From assembly GCF_022829545.1 (NCBI RefSeq), contig NZ_JAKSYM010000226.1, positions 1 through 64,000 on the forward strand: a stretch of DNA of 64,000 nt. Direction: 5' to 3'. Made by a program: the position numbers and the translations under genes. This stretch comes from Methylobacterium sp. J-030 (lineage in GTDB: Bacteria; Pseudomonadota; Alphaproteobacteria; Rhizobiales; Beijerinckiaceae). Below, one piece after another: positions 27,015 through 37,025 of this stretch (its first letter is position 1; each line of letters begins with the position of its first letter). The notes under the pieces are model-generated. The model made no database searches, was not told the DNA's origin, and saw nothing but the letters and a program-made list of their open reading frames with translations.

Positions 27015-28163
27015 TTACTCGGTCGCTGCGTCCTCGGAGGGCGTCCGCGCCTCACCCTCATCCGCTACGCTCTCGAAGCGCGGACGGCGGCGGCGGCGGG
27101 GCTTGGTCGCCGGAGCTTCCTCGGCGGCAGATTCCGGCTCCGACGTCACCGGCGGCTCGGCCGCCGGGACGGGCCGGGCCGGGGCCATCAGGAAGGCCGG
27201 CAGGCCCGCCGGATCCTCGGCGGCGACGGGCGAGGCGTCGCGGCGGCGTTCGCGCCGTGGGGCGGATTCCGTCCGTGCAGTCTCACTCCGGGGCGCCCGC
27301 TCAGGGCGCGCCTCCGACCGTGGCTCCTGCCGGGTCTCCGACCGCGACTCGGAACGCATGGCGTCTCCTCGCCCGGACTCGACCCGCCCGTTGTCGTAGC
27401 GGCCCTGATCGACGCGCCCGTCCTGGCGGTTCTCGTGCCGATTGTCTTGGCGGCTCTCCTGGCGCCCGTCCTGGCGGTTCTCTTGGCGGTTCTCCTGGAA
27501 CCCCTCCTGCCGGTTGTCCCCCCGCTCCTGCCGATAGTCTTGGCGGTTTTCCTGGCGGTTTTCCTGCCGGCCGTAATCCTGGCGGTTGGCCTGCCGGTCC
27601 TGCCGGTAGTCCGGACGCTGATAGTCCTGCCGCTGGTAATCCTGGCGCGGCTGATCCTGCCGGCGGTAGTCCTGACGACCGTTATTGTCGAAGCGGCGCT
27701 GGTCCCGGTTCTGGAACCGGTCCCGATTCTGGCGCCCGTCCTGGTTCAGGTCGCTGCGGGTGTCGTAGGGCTGGGGTTGCTGGCTCGGATCGCCGTCATC
27801 GTAGCCGTTATAGGCGTTGCCGTTCTGGGCCGTACCGTTGCCCTGCCCGTCCTCATCGCCCTCGTCCATCTCGTCGTCGAAGGGGCGACTGGCGTAGCCA
27901 CCAGTATTGGCAGGCCGGGTCTGTTCCTGAGCACCGGACACGATCCGGAAATAGTGCTCGCCGTGCTGGAAATAGTTCTCGGCAGCGACCGGATCGCCCG
28001 CCGCGAGCGCGTCGCGCGCGAGTTGGGCATACTTGTCGGCGATATGCTGAGCGGTGCCGCGGATTTTGACGTCGGGACCGTTGGATTCGTACGAACGCGT
28101 CAGCGGGTTCGGACCTTTCGGCCGATTCCGGCCGCGCATCCGTCGATTCTGGTTTGGTCTCAT
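27015..28163 (-). CDS. DUF4167 protein with long disordered repeat region
   Basis: The 382-residue protein begins RPNQNRRMRGRNRPKGPNPL and has the conserved helical DUF4167 domain (about residues 1-85: SYESNGPDVKIRGTAQHIAD and QLARDALAAGDPVAAENYFQ). The rest is low-complexity, with many RQ[E/D]NRQ and RQDYQRQDY-type repeats (about 150-260), then Arg/Glu-rich sequence. I chose the ATG at 28163 over a GTG at 28187 because family members start at this MRPxQ motif. It comes after prmC in the usual order. Its function is unknown; the composition suggests RNA binding. Confidence 0.88.
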   Translation of the reverse strand: MRPNQNRRMRGRNRPKGPNPLTRSYESNGPDVKIRGTAQHIADKYAQLARDALAAGDPVAAENYFQHGEHYFRIVSGAQEQTRPANTGGYASRPFDDEMDEGDEDGQGNGTAQNGNAYNGYDDGDPSQQPQPYDTRSDLNQDGRQNRDRFQNRDQRRFDNNGRQDYRRQDQPRQDYQRQDYQRPDYRQDRQANRQDYGRQENRQENRQDYRQERGDNRQEGFQENRQENRQDGRQESRQDNRHENRQDGRVDQGRYDNGRVESGRGDAMRSESRSETRQEPRSEARPERAPRSETARTESAPRRERRRDASPVAAEDPAGLPAFLMAPARPVPAAEPPVTSEPESAAEEAPATKPRRRRRPRFESVADEGEARTPSEDAATE

Positions 28164-28632
28164 CGGTCTGTAATGACCCTCGTTCACGCAAACGACTGTC
28201 TTCGGAGGCGCTCAAGCGGAAGTTCGAGACGCGAACCGGTCAAGCGCACCCGGCGGCGCCGCGCATTTGGCCGCACAGCGACCTTCGCGTCTGTCTGACC
28301 ATCCCTCGCACCGCGCGCCTGGGATAGGCACCGGAAACCAGCTGATTGTCAGGTTCGAGTGCTGTCAAACCGCCGCGCCGTTGTGCGCGCTCTGGTCCAA
28401 CGGTGTGGGGATCAGCGAACCCATCGGCGACCTGTGGTCGTCGCCGACCATAGCGGAGTCCGTCTTAACGAACCGTTCGCGATCTTCAAGTCGACACTAG
28501 CGTTCCCCGGCTCAGGCAACAAGCATTTTTTCGACGCAACAGCGCTTGGTCGAGGTGGGTGCAGCTCCAGCTCGAGGAAGCGTGTGGAGGGATTCGCCGT
28601 GCCAGATCGGGGCGCCCGCGCGCGTTGGTTCA
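28164..28632. other. Gene-free stretch between DUF4167 and prmC
   Basis: This 469 bp stretch lies upstream of the DUF4167 gene on the minus strand and should contain its promoter and the end of the prmC transcript. I see no coding frame with domain content. The minus-strand frame at 28412-28687 has no recognisable start or composition of a real gene. CTGATTGTCAGG and GTCGACACTAG-like AT-richer parts near 28340-28500 are possible promoter ground. Confidence 0.45.
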
Positions 28633-29541
28633 TCAGCTCCCGTCTCTGACTTGGGGTTCCGCAGCACCTTTGGGAAGGCCGAAGCACAGCACGCGATCAT
28701 GCCCGGACAGATCACGGGTCAGACCACAATCCACGAAGCCCGCCGCGGCGGCGAGGCCGCGGACCGCCGCCGCCTGATCGTAGCCGATCTCCAGAGCCAG
28801 CGTTCCAGCGGGCGCGAGCAGGTTCTGCGTACGTATGCCATCGAGGATGCGCCTGTAGGCATCGAGGCCGTCGGCCCCACCGTCGAGGGCGGCCAGGGGA
28901 TCGTGCGTCCGCACCTCACGATGAAGTGTCGGGATGACGTCGCGGACGATGTAGGGCGGATTCGAGACCACCAGATCGAAGCGTCCCTGGAGCGCGTCGC
29001 ACCAATCCGCCGCGGCGAAGGCCGCGCGTCCGCCGAATCCGTTCGCCGCGAGATTGTGACGCGCCGTCGCGAGCGCCGCCTCCGAGCGGTCGAGCCCGAG
29101 GCCGAAGGCGCGGGGAAGCTCGCTCAGGAGCGCCGCCAGGATGCAGCCCGAACCCGTGCCGAGGTCGAGGCACCGCAGCGGCGCGCTCCGGTCCGATAGG
29201 TTCGCGAGCGCGGCCTCGACCAGGACCTCGGTATCGGGCCGCGGGACCAGGGTTTCGGGTGTGAGTCGGATCGGCAGGCCCCAGAACTCCCAGGTGCCGA
29301 GGATGCGGGCCACCGGCTCACCGGACAGCCGCCGAGCCAGGGCGGAATCCAGGGCGGCGGCTTCGCTCCCGTCGAGGAGCCGATCCCCGGCGACGAGTAG
29401 GTCACGGGCCTCGAGCCCGAGGATCCCGAGCAGCAGAAAGCGGGCGTCGCCCGCCGCTTCGCCCAGTCCGCCCGCCTCCAGCGCGACCGCGCAGCGCCGC
29501 AGGGCGGCACGGCGGGACAGGCCTCGGCTCGATCCGGACAT
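28633..29541 (-). CDS. prmC: Release factor glutamine methyltransferase PrmC
   Basis: PrmC methylates the glutamine of the GGQ motif in release factors. The 302-residue protein has an N-terminal helical domain, then CLDLGTGSGCILAALL (SAM site, about residue 123) and the catalytic VVSNPPYI motif (about residue 190). It lies 11 bp after prfA, its substrate gene, on the same strand. Confidence 0.95.
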   Translation of the reverse strand: MSGSSRGLSRRAALRRCAVALEAGGLGEAAGDARFLLLGILGLEARDLLVAGDRLLDGSEAAALDSALARRLSGEPVARILGTWEFWGLPIRLTPETLVPRPDTEVLVEAALANLSDRSAPLRCLDLGTGSGCILAALLSELPRAFGLGLDRSEAALATARHNLAANGFGGRAAFAAADWCDALQGRFDLVVSNPPYIVRDVIPTLHREVRTHDPLAALDGGADGLDAYRRILDGIRTQNLLAPAGTLALEIGYDQAAAVRGLAAAAGFVDCGLTRDLSGHDRVLCFGLPKGAAEPQVRDGS

Positions 29542-29552
29542 CGCGGCGCCGC

Positions 29553-30638
29553 TCAGGCCATGCCCTCGGCGGCCAGGAGCTCCGCCTGATGCTCGGTGAT
29601 CAAGGCATCCACCACCTCGTCGAGGGCCGTGCCGGCCATCACCTCTTCCAGCTTGTAGAGGGTCAGGTTGATCCGGTGATCGGTCACGCGACCCTGAGGA
29701 AAGTTGTAGGTGCGGATCCGTTCGCTGCGATCGCCGGAACCGACCTGCGCCTTGCGGTCGGCCGCACGGGCTGAATCCTTGGCGCTCCGCTCGGCCTCGT
29801 AGAGCCGGGCGCGCAGCAGCGTCATGGCGCGGGCGCGGTTCTTGTGCTGCGAGCGCTCCTCTTGGACGAACACCACGATGCCGGTCGGCAGGTGGGTGAT
29901 GCGGATCGCCGACTCCGTCTTGTTGACGTGCTGGCCGCCCGCGCCCTGGGCGCGCATCGTGTCGATCTTCAGATCCGCGTCGTTGACGTGGATGTCGACC
30001 TCCTCGGCCTCGGGCAGGACCGCCACGGTGGCGGCCGAGGTGTGGATCCGCCCCTGCGTCTCGGTGTCGGGCACGCGCTGCACCCGATGGGCGCCGCTCT
30101 CGTACTTGAGGCGGGCGAACACGCCTCGCCCCTTCACTTCGGCCACGACCTCACGGAACCCGCCGACCGTCCCCTCGCTCTCGGAGATCACCTCGACCCG
30201 CCAGCCCTTCGACTCTGCGTATTTGGCATACATCCGGAACAGGTCGCCGGCGAAGAGCGCCGCCTCGTCGCCGCCGGTGCCGGCGCGGACTTCAAGGATC
30301 GCGCTCTTCTCGTCTGCGGCGTCCTTGGGCAGCAGCAGGAGCTGGAGGTCGCGGTGCGCCGTCTCCAGCGCGGCCTGCGCCTCGGGTTTCTCCTCGGCGG
30401 CGAGCGCCCGCATCTCGGCGTCCGTGCCGGGCTCGTCGATCAGGGCCTCGACGCCCGCGAGGTTCTCGAGGGAAGCCCGATAGTGGCGGATCGCCCCGAC
30501 CACCGGATCGAGGTCGGACAGCTCGCGCGAGAGCTGGACCACGGTTTCCGGGTCGCCCTCGCCCGAGGCGAGCTGCGCGGTGACGATATCGTGCCGCGCC
30601 AGGATGGCGTCGAGGCGCTCGGTGGGAAAGGGGATCAT
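29553..30638 (-). CDS. prfA: Peptide chain release factor 1
   Basis: RF1 reads UAA and UAG stop codons and releases the peptide. The 361-residue protein has the catalytic [16 protein letters not shown] motif near residue 235. The anticodon-like stretch is present before it, and the C-terminal motif [18 protein letters not shown] is complete. Because RF1 reads UAG, the amber stop in the gene at 12912 would normally end translation. prmC follows within 11 bp. Confidence 0.97.
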   Translation of the reverse strand: MIPFPTERLDAILARHDIVTAQLASGEGDPETVVQLSRELSDLDPVVGAIRHYRASLENLAGVEALIDEPGTDAEMRALAAEEKPEAQAALETAHRDLQLLLLPKDAADEKSAILEVRAGTGGDEAALFAGDLFRMYAKYAESKGWRVEVISESEGTVGGFREVVAEVKGRGVFARLKYESGAHRVQRVPDTETQGRIHTSAATVAVLPEAEEVDIHVNDADLKIDTMRAQGAGGQHVNKTESAIRITHLPTGIVVFVQEERSQHKNRARAMTLLRARLYEAERSAKDSARAADRKAQVGSGDRSERIRTYNFPQGRVTDHRINLTLYKLEEVMAGTALDEVVDALITEHQAELLAAEGMA

Positions 30639-30851
30639 CGCCCGTGTTTCTAGAGTGCTGTGCGCGGCGTCCCGGTCGGGGCGCGGATCACGTCTCGGAC
30701 GCGGAAGGGCGCGGTCCGCCGAGCCCCCGGCCCGGCATCTTGTCCTCCCCCCGCACTCCGCCCGTTCGAGAGCGGAAACCGCGGCGCGCCGACCGAGAGC
30801 GTCGTGGCGTTGCCGTACAACCCCGGCCGGATATCGGGCAAGGGTCGGCCC

Positions 30852-33113
30852 CTAGATAGGAACGCCGTGGGCGTGCGCGAAGGCGGTGAGCGCCGGGCGC
30901 AAGGAGTCGCCGTCGTGCATCCGCGCCATCTCGCTGTCGATGAGTTCGGCGACCGCCTCGGCGTCGAGGCTCAGCACCATCGCCTTGACCGGGCCGATGG
31001 CGGCCGGCGACATCGACAGGTCCCGATAGCCGAGGCCGATCAGCGCCATGGCGTCGAGGGGGCGGCCGCCAATCTCGCCGCAGACCGTCACCGGGCAGCC
31101 GGCGGCGTTCGACCGCTCGGCGATCAGCCGGAACGCCCTCAACGCCGCGACGCTGAGCGGATCGAACCGGTTGGCCACCCGACGGTTCTCGCGATCGACC
31201 GCGAAGAGAAACTGCATCAGGTCGTTCGAGCCGACGGAGAGGAAGTCCGCCTCCTTGGCGATCTCGTCGATCTGGAACAGGAGCGAGGGCACCTCGATCA
31301 TCGCGCCGAGCCGGCACTCGGTCGGGAGCGTGTAGCCGTGGCGCTTGAGGTAGGCCTTCTCGCGCTCGACGATGCCGCGGGCCCGGACGAACTCGTCCAC
31401 CGTGGCAACCATCGGGAACATGATCTTGAGCGGATCTCCATCCGCGGCCTTCAGCAGCGCGCGGAGCTGCATCCGCAGCAAGGCCGGCCGGTCGAGGCCG
31501 ATCCGGATCGCCCGCCAGCCGAGCGCCGGGTTCTCCTCCTCGAGCTTGGCCATGTAGGGCAGGATCTTGTCGCCGCCGATGTCGAGGGTGCGTACCGTCA
31601 CGGGCTTACCCTTCGAGGCGGCGAACACCTTGCGGTAGAGCTCCTGCTGCTCGGCGGCCGAGGGCATGCGCTGCGCCACCATGAATTGCAGCTCGGTGCG
31701 GAACAGGCCGACACCCTCGGCGCCGGTCTCCTGGAGGTGGCTGAAATCCACCAGAAGCCCGGCATTGAGATGCAGGCCGACCCGCACCCCGTCGCGCGTC
31801 TGGGCGGGCACGTCGCGCAGCGCCCGGTACTGTTCCTGCCGGCGGGCGCGCAGGCGCACCATCTCGGCGTAGGCCGCCTCGACCTCGGGGCCGGGCCGGA
31901 CATGGATCTCGCCGGCCACGCCGTCGACGATGATGGCATCGCCCGCGTCGCAGAGCGCGGTCGCGTTCTCGACCTCGCCCACCGCCGGGATGCCGAGCGC
32001 CCGGGCCACGATGGCGACGTGGCTGGTCGGGCCGCCCTCCTCCAGCACGATGCCGCGCAGCGTCGAGGCCTCGTAGTCGAGGAGCGCCGCCGGCCCCATC
32101 GTCCGCGCCACCAGGATGGCGTTCTCGGGCAGGACCAGCACGCCCGCTGCCTCGGGGCCGATCAGGGCACGCAGCAGCCGGTTGGCGAGGTCGTCGAGAT
32201 CGTGCAGCCGCTCGCGCAGGTACGGGTCGGACTGGCGCATCATCTTGGCGCGGTTGTCCGACTGGACCCGCTCGACCGCGGCCTCCGCGGTCAGGCCGGA
32301 GGCCACCGCCTCGCGCATCCGCCGGAGCCAGCCCTTGTCGTGGGCGAACATCCGGACGGTCTCCAGCACCTCGCGGGATTCGGCGGTGCCGATCCGGTCG
32401 CCGCGCTCCACCAGGGCGTCGATCGCCGAGCGGACCTCCTCGATGGCCTCGTCGAGCCGGGCGACCTCGCGATCGACATTCTCGGCGATCAGCGTCTTCA
32501 CGACGACGCGGGGCTCGTGCAGCACCACGTAACCGAGGCCGATCCCGTCCGCGAGCGCGATGCCCCGCGCCACGACAGGGCGGCGCGCGGCCGTGCCGGC
32601 GTCGAGGGCCAGGCCTTCCAGTTCGCCCGAGGCGATCATCTCCGAGAGCACCATGGCGGTGGTCTGGAGCGCCTCGATCTCCTCCTCGGAATAGACCCGA
32701 TAGGTCTTGTTCTGAACGGTCAGGACGCCGAGCGTGTTGCCGGCGCGCAGCAGCGGCACACCCAGGAAGGCGTGATAGGCCTCCTCGCCCGTCTCCGGCC
32801 GATAGGAGAACGCCGGGTGGTTCTGCGCGTCGGAGAGGGAGAGCGGCTCCGCCGTTCGGGCGATCAAGCCGACGAGGCCCTCGTCGGCACGCATGCGGGT
32901 CTGGTGGACCGCCTCGCGGTTCAAGCCCTCGGTTGCAAACAACTCTAACGTGTTGTCGTCCCGCAGCACGTAGACCGAGCAGACCTCGGCCACCACGTTG
33001 GCGGCGATCAGGACGACGATGCGGTCGAGGCGTGCCTGGGGGCTGACCGGCTCCGCCATCGCTTCGCGGAGGCGGCGCAGCAGCAGGCGCGGGCCTCCGG
33101 GCGCAGCGGGCAT
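30852..33113 (-). CDS. ptsP: Phosphoenolpyruvate-protein phosphotransferase PtsP (enzyme I Ntr)
   Basis: PtsP starts the nitrogen-type phosphotransfer chain by passing phosphate from PEP to NPr. The 753-residue protein has an N-terminal GAF domain (about 20-150), then a helical PTS EI region, the swivelling domain with the phosphorylated His in GGPTSHVAIVARALG, and the PEP-binding barrel (ECRLGAMIEVPSLL, LSVGSNDLMQFLFAVDR, VCGEIGGRP). I chose the ATG at 33113 because the 29 preceding codons have no family similarity. It lies after lysC, as in related genomes. Confidence 0.95.
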   Translation of the reverse strand: MPAAPGGPRLLLRRLREAMAEPVSPQARLDRIVVLIAANVVAEVCSVYVLRDDNTLELFATEGLNREAVHQTRMRADEGLVGLIARTAEPLSLSDAQNHPAFSYRPETGEEAYHAFLGVPLLRAGNTLGVLTVQNKTYRVYSEEEIEALQTTAMVLSEMIASGELEGLALDAGTAARRPVVARGIALADGIGLGYVVLHEPRVVVKTLIAENVDREVARLDEAIEEVRSAIDALVERGDRIGTAESREVLETVRMFAHDKGWLRRMREAVASGLTAEAAVERVQSDNRAKMMRQSDPYLRERLHDLDDLANRLLRALIGPEAAGVLVLPENAILVARTMGPAALLDYEASTLRGIVLEEGGPTSHVAIVARALGIPAVGEVENATALCDAGDAIIVDGVAGEIHVRPGPEVEAAYAEMVRLRARRQEQYRALRDVPAQTRDGVRVGLHLNAGLLVDFSHLQETGAEGVGLFRTELQFMVAQRMPSAAEQQELYRKVFAASKGKPVTVRTLDIGGDKILPYMAKLEEENPALGWRAIRIGLDRPALLRMQLRALLKAADGDPLKIMFPMVATVDEFVRARGIVEREKAYLKRHGYTLPTECRLGAMIEVPSLLFQIDEIAKEADFLSVGSNDLMQFLFAVDRENRRVANRFDPLSVAALRAFRLIAERSNAAGCPVTVCGEIGGRPLDAMALIGLGYRDLSMSPAAIGPVKAMVLSLDAEAVAELIDSEMARMHDGDSLRPALTAFAHAHGVPI

Positions 33114-33302
33114 CTTTTCGTCGTTCCAATGTCGGCGAGCGGCCTTGGCGTCGACCACCCTGCAACCTTGGCGCCAAGCTCGGGACGGCCGGCGCCGCAT
33201 GAACCGTACCGCTGTCTCCAGACGGGCGCTGGGATCGGCGAAACGGCCCGCGACTGTTCAGCTCACATTACGCGCGCTGATAGAAACCGCGTCGTCCCAG
33301 GC

Positions 33303-34538
33303 TCAGGCCTGATCCAGGCCGTATAGCGAGTGGAGCGTGCGCACGGCAAGCTCCGTGTAGGCGGCCTCGATCAACACGGAGAACTTGATCTCCGAGGTGG
33401 TGATCGCGCGGATGTTGATTCCCTTCTCGGCGAGCGCCCGGAATGCCTTGGCGGCGACGCCGGCATGGCTGCGCATGCCGACGCCGATCGCCGAAACCTT
33501 CACGACGTCGGTGGCGCCCTCGATCTGCGCGTACCCGATCTGGGTCCGCGCCTGGTCGAGGATCGCGCGGGCGCGCTCGTACTCGGCGGACGGCACCGTG
33601 AAGGTCATGTCGGTGGTCGACTGGTCGCCCGACACGGTCTGAATGATCATGTCGACGTTGATGTTGGCGTCGGCCAGCGGCCCGAAGATCGCGGCGGCGA
33701 CGCCCGGGCTGTCCTTGACCTTGCGCAGGGTGATCTGCGCCTCGTCCCGGGAGAAGGCGATCCCGGTGATGATCTGCTGTTCCACGATGTCGTCCTCGTC
33801 GCAGATGAGGGTGCCCGGGCGCGCGGCGTCGGGCGGATCGAAGGAGGAGCGCACCGTCGTCGGCACCCTGTGGACCATGGCGAGTTCCACCGAGCGCACC
33901 TGCAGCACCTTGGCCCCGAGCGAGGCCATCTCCAGCATCTCCTCGAAGGTCACCCGCTCCATCCGGCGGGCCTTCGGCACGATGCGGGGATCCGTGGTGT
34001 AGACCCCGTCCACGTCCGTGTAGATGTCGCAGCGCTCGGCGCCGATCGCGGCCGCCACCGCCACCGCCGAGGTGTCGGAGCCGCCGCGGCCCAGCGTCGT
34101 CACCCGCCCGGTCTCGGCATGGACGCCCTGGAAGCCCGCGATCACCGCGACCTCGCCCTTGGCGAAGCCGGCTTCGAGGTTCTTCGGGTCGATCTCTTCG
34201 ATCCGGGCCGAGCCGTGGGCGTCCGAGGTCACCACCGGGATCTGCCAACCCTGCCAGGAGCGGGCCTTCAGCCCGTCCTTCTGGAGCGCGATCGCCAGAA
34301 GGCCCGCCGTCACCAATTCGCCCGAGGCGACCACCGCATCGTATTCCCGCGGATCGTAGAGCGGGTTGGCGTCCTTGACCCAGTCGACCAGCTCGTTGGT
34401 CTTGCCCGACATCGCCGAGACGATCACGGCGACGTCGTAGCCGGCCTCAACCTCGCGGGCGACGTGGCGGGCCACGTTGCGGATGCGGTCGACGTTGGCG
34501 ACGGAGGTGCCGCCGAATTTCATCACCAGACGGGGCAT
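33303..34538 (-). CDS. lysC: Aspartate kinase
   Basis: This enzyme makes aspartyl phosphate, the first step toward lysine, threonine and methionine. The 411-residue protein opens MPRLVMKFGGTSVANVDRI, holds the kinase domain to about residue 250 (with TLGRGGSDTSAVA), and ends with two ACT domains that bind the feedback inhibitors. Asd and DapB of the same pathway lie elsewhere in the window. lysC and ptsP keep the common gene order; ubiG is divergent. Confidence 0.96.
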   Translation of the reverse strand: MPRLVMKFGGTSVANVDRIRNVARHVAREVEAGYDVAVIVSAMSGKTNELVDWVKDANPLYDPREYDAVVASGELVTAGLLAIALQKDGLKARSWQGWQIPVVTSDAHGSARIEEIDPKNLEAGFAKGEVAVIAGFQGVHAETGRVTTLGRGGSDTSAVAVAAAIGAERCDIYTDVDGVYTTDPRIVPKARRMERVTFEEMLEMASLGAKVLQVRSVELAMVHRVPTTVRSSFDPPDAARPGTLICDEDDIVEQQIITGIAFSRDEAQITLRKVKDSPGVAAAIFGPLADANINVDMIIQTVSGDQSTTDMTFTVPSAEYERARAILDQARTQIGYAQIEGATDVVKVSAIGVGMRSHAGVAAKAFRALAEKGINIRAITTSEIKFSVLIEAAYTELAVRTLHSLYGLDQA

Positions 34539-34729
34539 GGTCTCTCGGTCGCGGGTTCCCGATGGCCACGGGCACGGGACCGAAGCGGGCCGGTCCGAAG
34601 GGTGTGCGGCGGGTACAAGCGGCTCGGTGAGGTGTCAACAACCGGCCAAGCATGGCGCACACGCGCCGCGGCGACGCGGGGGGGAACGCCGTGCTAAGGC
34701 GCGGCCGGAGCTACGAGGACGGTACGCGC

Positions 34730-35491
34730 ATGGACAGGGCAGCCACGGAGAGCGGCAGCGGCGGCTTCGTCGATCGCGGCGAAGTCGCCCGGTTCGACGC
34801 GCTCGCCGCGACGTGGTGGGACGCGGCCGGGCCAATGCGGGTGCTGCACCGGTTCAACCCGGTGCGGCTCGCCTATATCCGCGACGCCCTGTGCCTTCAT
34901 CACGGGCGCGATCCGCACGGGCCCTTCCCGCTCGACGGCCTCGCGATCTGCGATGTCGGTTGCGGCGGCGGCGTGTTGTCGGAGCCGCTGGCCAGGCTCG
35001 GCGCGACCGTGACGGGGCTCGATCCGGCCGAGCAGAACATTGCGGTGGCCCGAGCCCATGCCGAATCCGCGGGCGTGCCGGTGACCTATCGCGGCGAGAC
35101 GATCGAGGCGGTCGTGGCCGCCGGTGAAAGCTTCGATGCCGTGCTGATCATGGAGGTGGTGGAGCACGTCTCCGACATGCCGGCTTTCGTGCGCACGGCC
35201 TGCGCGGCAGTGAAGCCCGGCGGGATGCTGTTTGCCGCAACGCTCAATCGGACGATGCGCTCCTTCGCGCTCGCCATCGTGGGCGCCGAGTACGTGCTCG
35301 GCTGGCTGCCGCGGGGCACGCACGACTGGGAAAAGTTCGTCACGCCGGACGAGCTCGGCCGCGCGATCCGGACGGGCGGCTTGTCTGTGACCGACACGGT
35401 CGGCGTCGTCTACAACCCTCTGACCGATGGCTGGCGGACCGGCCGGGACACCGCGGTGAACTACATGGTCGCAGCCGAGCGGCGGGACTGA
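34730..35491 (+). CDS. ubiG: Ubiquinone biosynthesis O-methyltransferase UbiG
   Basis: UbiG carries out both O-methylations in ubiquinone synthesis. The 253-residue protein has the UbiG start (VARFDALAATWWDAAGPMRV), the SAM-binding motif AICDVGCGGGVLSEPLARLG, and the family stretch LIMEVVEHVSDMPAFVR. The ATG at 34730 follows GAGGACGG. Upstream frame is Arg-rich shadow. It is divergent from lysC, a common arrangement in Hyphomicrobiales. Confidence 0.95.
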   Translation: MDRAATESGSGGFVDRGEVARFDALAATWWDAAGPMRVLHRFNPVRLAYIRDALCLHHGRDPHGPFPLDGLAICDVGCGGGVLSEPLARLGATVTGLDPAEQNIAVARAHAESAGVPVTYRGETIEAVVAAGESFDAVLIMEVVEHVSDMPAFVRTACAAVKPGGMLFAATLNRTMRSFALAIVGAEYVLGWLPRGTHDWEKFVTPDELGRAIRTGGLSVTDTVGVVYNPLTDGWRTGRDTAVNYMVAAERRD

Positions 35492-35537
35492 ACCGCACGC
35501 CCCCTTCGCCGTTGGCTCCGCGGCGGAGACAGCGACG

Positions 35538-36107
35538 ATGCTCGAAAAGATACCCAGCGTTGTGGGCGCGGCCCTGTCGGGCTTGAAGGCCGGCGTCGAG
35601 AAGACGGCCTTCCACGCGTCGTTCCCAGATATTCCGGCCTCACTTGCACTGAGGAGCTCCGCCTTCGTCGACGGGGCTGCGATGCCGGCCCGCTTCACCG
35701 CGGATGGCGAAGGTGTGTCGCCGCCGCTCGCCTGGAGCGGCCTGCCCGAAGGGTCCGCGTCCGTGGTGCTGCTGGTCGAGGATGCCGGCAGCCCGACGCC
35801 CCAGCCGCTGGTCCATCTGATCGCCTGGAATTTCCCGCCCGATCAAGGCGGGCTCGGCGAAGGCGACGCCTCGGATCCCGCGCCCGACAAGAACCTGCCG
35901 CTCGGCCAGAACAGCTTTCTCCGCACGGGCTGGCTGCCGCCGGATCCGCCGAGCGGTCACGGCCCGCACGCCTACGTCTTCCAGGTCTACGCCTTGCGCC
36001 AGCCCCTCGATCTCGCGGAGAAGCCCGGTCGCGGTGCGCTTCTGACGGCGATGAACGGTCTCGTCCTCGCCAAAGGCATTCTGACCGGAACCTATGCGCG
36101 TCCTTGA
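35538..36107 (+). CDS. YbhB/YbcL-type PEBP protein
   Basis: The 189-residue protein is a phosphatidylethanolamine-binding protein family member of the YbhB/YbcL type. The anion-binding pocket is seen in RFTADGEGVSPPLAWSGLP, VVLLVEDAGSPTPQPLVHLI and PSGHGPHAYVFQVYAL. It has an N-terminal helical extension (KIPSVVGAALSGLKAG) instead of a signal peptide and so seems cytoplasmic. It is 46 bp after ubiG and overlaps the PAS gene by four bases. Its ligand is unknown. Confidence 0.88.
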   Translation: MLEKIPSVVGAALSGLKAGVEKTAFHASFPDIPASLALRSSAFVDGAAMPARFTADGEGVSPPLAWSGLPEGSASVVLLVEDAGSPTPQPLVHLIAWNFPPDQGGLGEGDASDPAPDKNLPLGQNSFLRTGWLPPDPPSGHGPHAYVFQVYALRQPLDLAEKPGRGALLTAMNGLVLAKGILTGTYARP

Positions 36108-36862
36108 CCATCGCGCGCCGTCACGCGATCGCGTCAGCGCCGCCAAACGTTGCGTTGTACCACGCGCGGCAGACCTCTAATATTCCAACGCCGTTGCCGG
36201 GTACGGGCAGAACCTTCGACGCATCAGTGGAGATCGGGCCTGTGGGGGTCGACGGGCGGCCGAGGCGGCGGGGCAGCGAGAGTGTGGCACGCGCGCTCGC
36301 CGCGTCGGACGTCGGCACCTGGGAGTGGTATGCCGCCGACGAGATCCTGCGCTGCGACGCCGTGGCGGCTTCGATGCTGGGCGTGCCCCGGGCCCGGGGG
36401 GATCGGGGTGGGTCCTTCGCATCACTCCTCGACCGGATCCATCCGGAGGATCAGCGGCGGATCGGGTCGATGATCGACACGCTCCGTCGGCAGGGAGGCC
36501 TCTTCGTGACGCAATTCCGGACCATACCGGAGGCGGACGAGGTCCGATGGATCCTGGCGCGCGGCCGCTTTAACCGGACCGCAGAAGCGGCGGTGTACGA
36601 GGCGCGCGGGATCGTCATCGACGTGACCGCCAGCAGCCAAGACGGATTTCTCGACGAGGCCGCGTTCTGCGCCGCGGACGCTTCGGCAGGCGGGATCGAT
36701 CGCGTGGCCGAGCTGGCGCTCATGCTCTTCGAATCGGCGGAGTCCTCCCTCCACCCGCACGATTTCGATCGGCTCAAGCCCTTGCTCGACGTTCTGCTGC
36801 ACGAGATCGGGCGGCAGCTCGTAGGATCCCCGCCGATCGCGCATCTCGACCTCATCCATTGA
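36104..36862 (+). CDS. PAS-domain signalling protein without output domain
   Basis: A PAS fold is visible from about residue 58 (ALAASDVGTWEWYAADEILR) through the SLLDRIHPEDQRR motif to the PAC end (VYEARGIVIDVTASSQ). A helical C-terminal region of about 75 residues follows, with no histidine kinase, GGDEF or helix-turn-helix motif. The longest frame starts at a TTG overlapping the preceding stop; a GTG at 36227 would remove the unstructured first 41 residues and may be the true start. It is probably a sensor or partner protein. Confidence 0.7.
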   Translation: MTIARRHAIASAPPNVALYHARQTSNIPTPLPGTGRTFDASVEIGPVGVDGRPRRRGSESVARALAASDVGTWEWYAADEILRCDAVAASMLGVPRARGDRGGSFASLLDRIHPEDQRRIGSMIDTLRRQGGLFVTQFRTIPEADEVRWILARGRFNRTAEAAVYEARGIVIDVTASSQDGFLDEAAFCAADASAGGIDRVAELALMLFESAESSLHPHDFDRLKPLLDVLLHEIGRQLVGSPPIAHLDLIH

Positions 36863-37025
36863 GAGCCCTGGTCCGGCCACGCCTTGCCTTGCAGGGGAGA
36901 ATCCTGATAAGGCGGCGCCATTCCGCGATGCGTGAGCCGTGATCGCCGGGCGCGAGTGCGCGTCCAGCCCGCGGCGACGTTCCCGATACCCTTTTGATGG
37001 ACGGCCCTCCGGGCTCGAGAGACCG

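Noticed and set aside
30660-32948. A 762-residue open frame on the plus strand opposite ptsP
   Set aside because: It is the shadow of a clear PtsP gene in very GC-rich DNA, rich in Arg, His, Gly and Gln with no domain.
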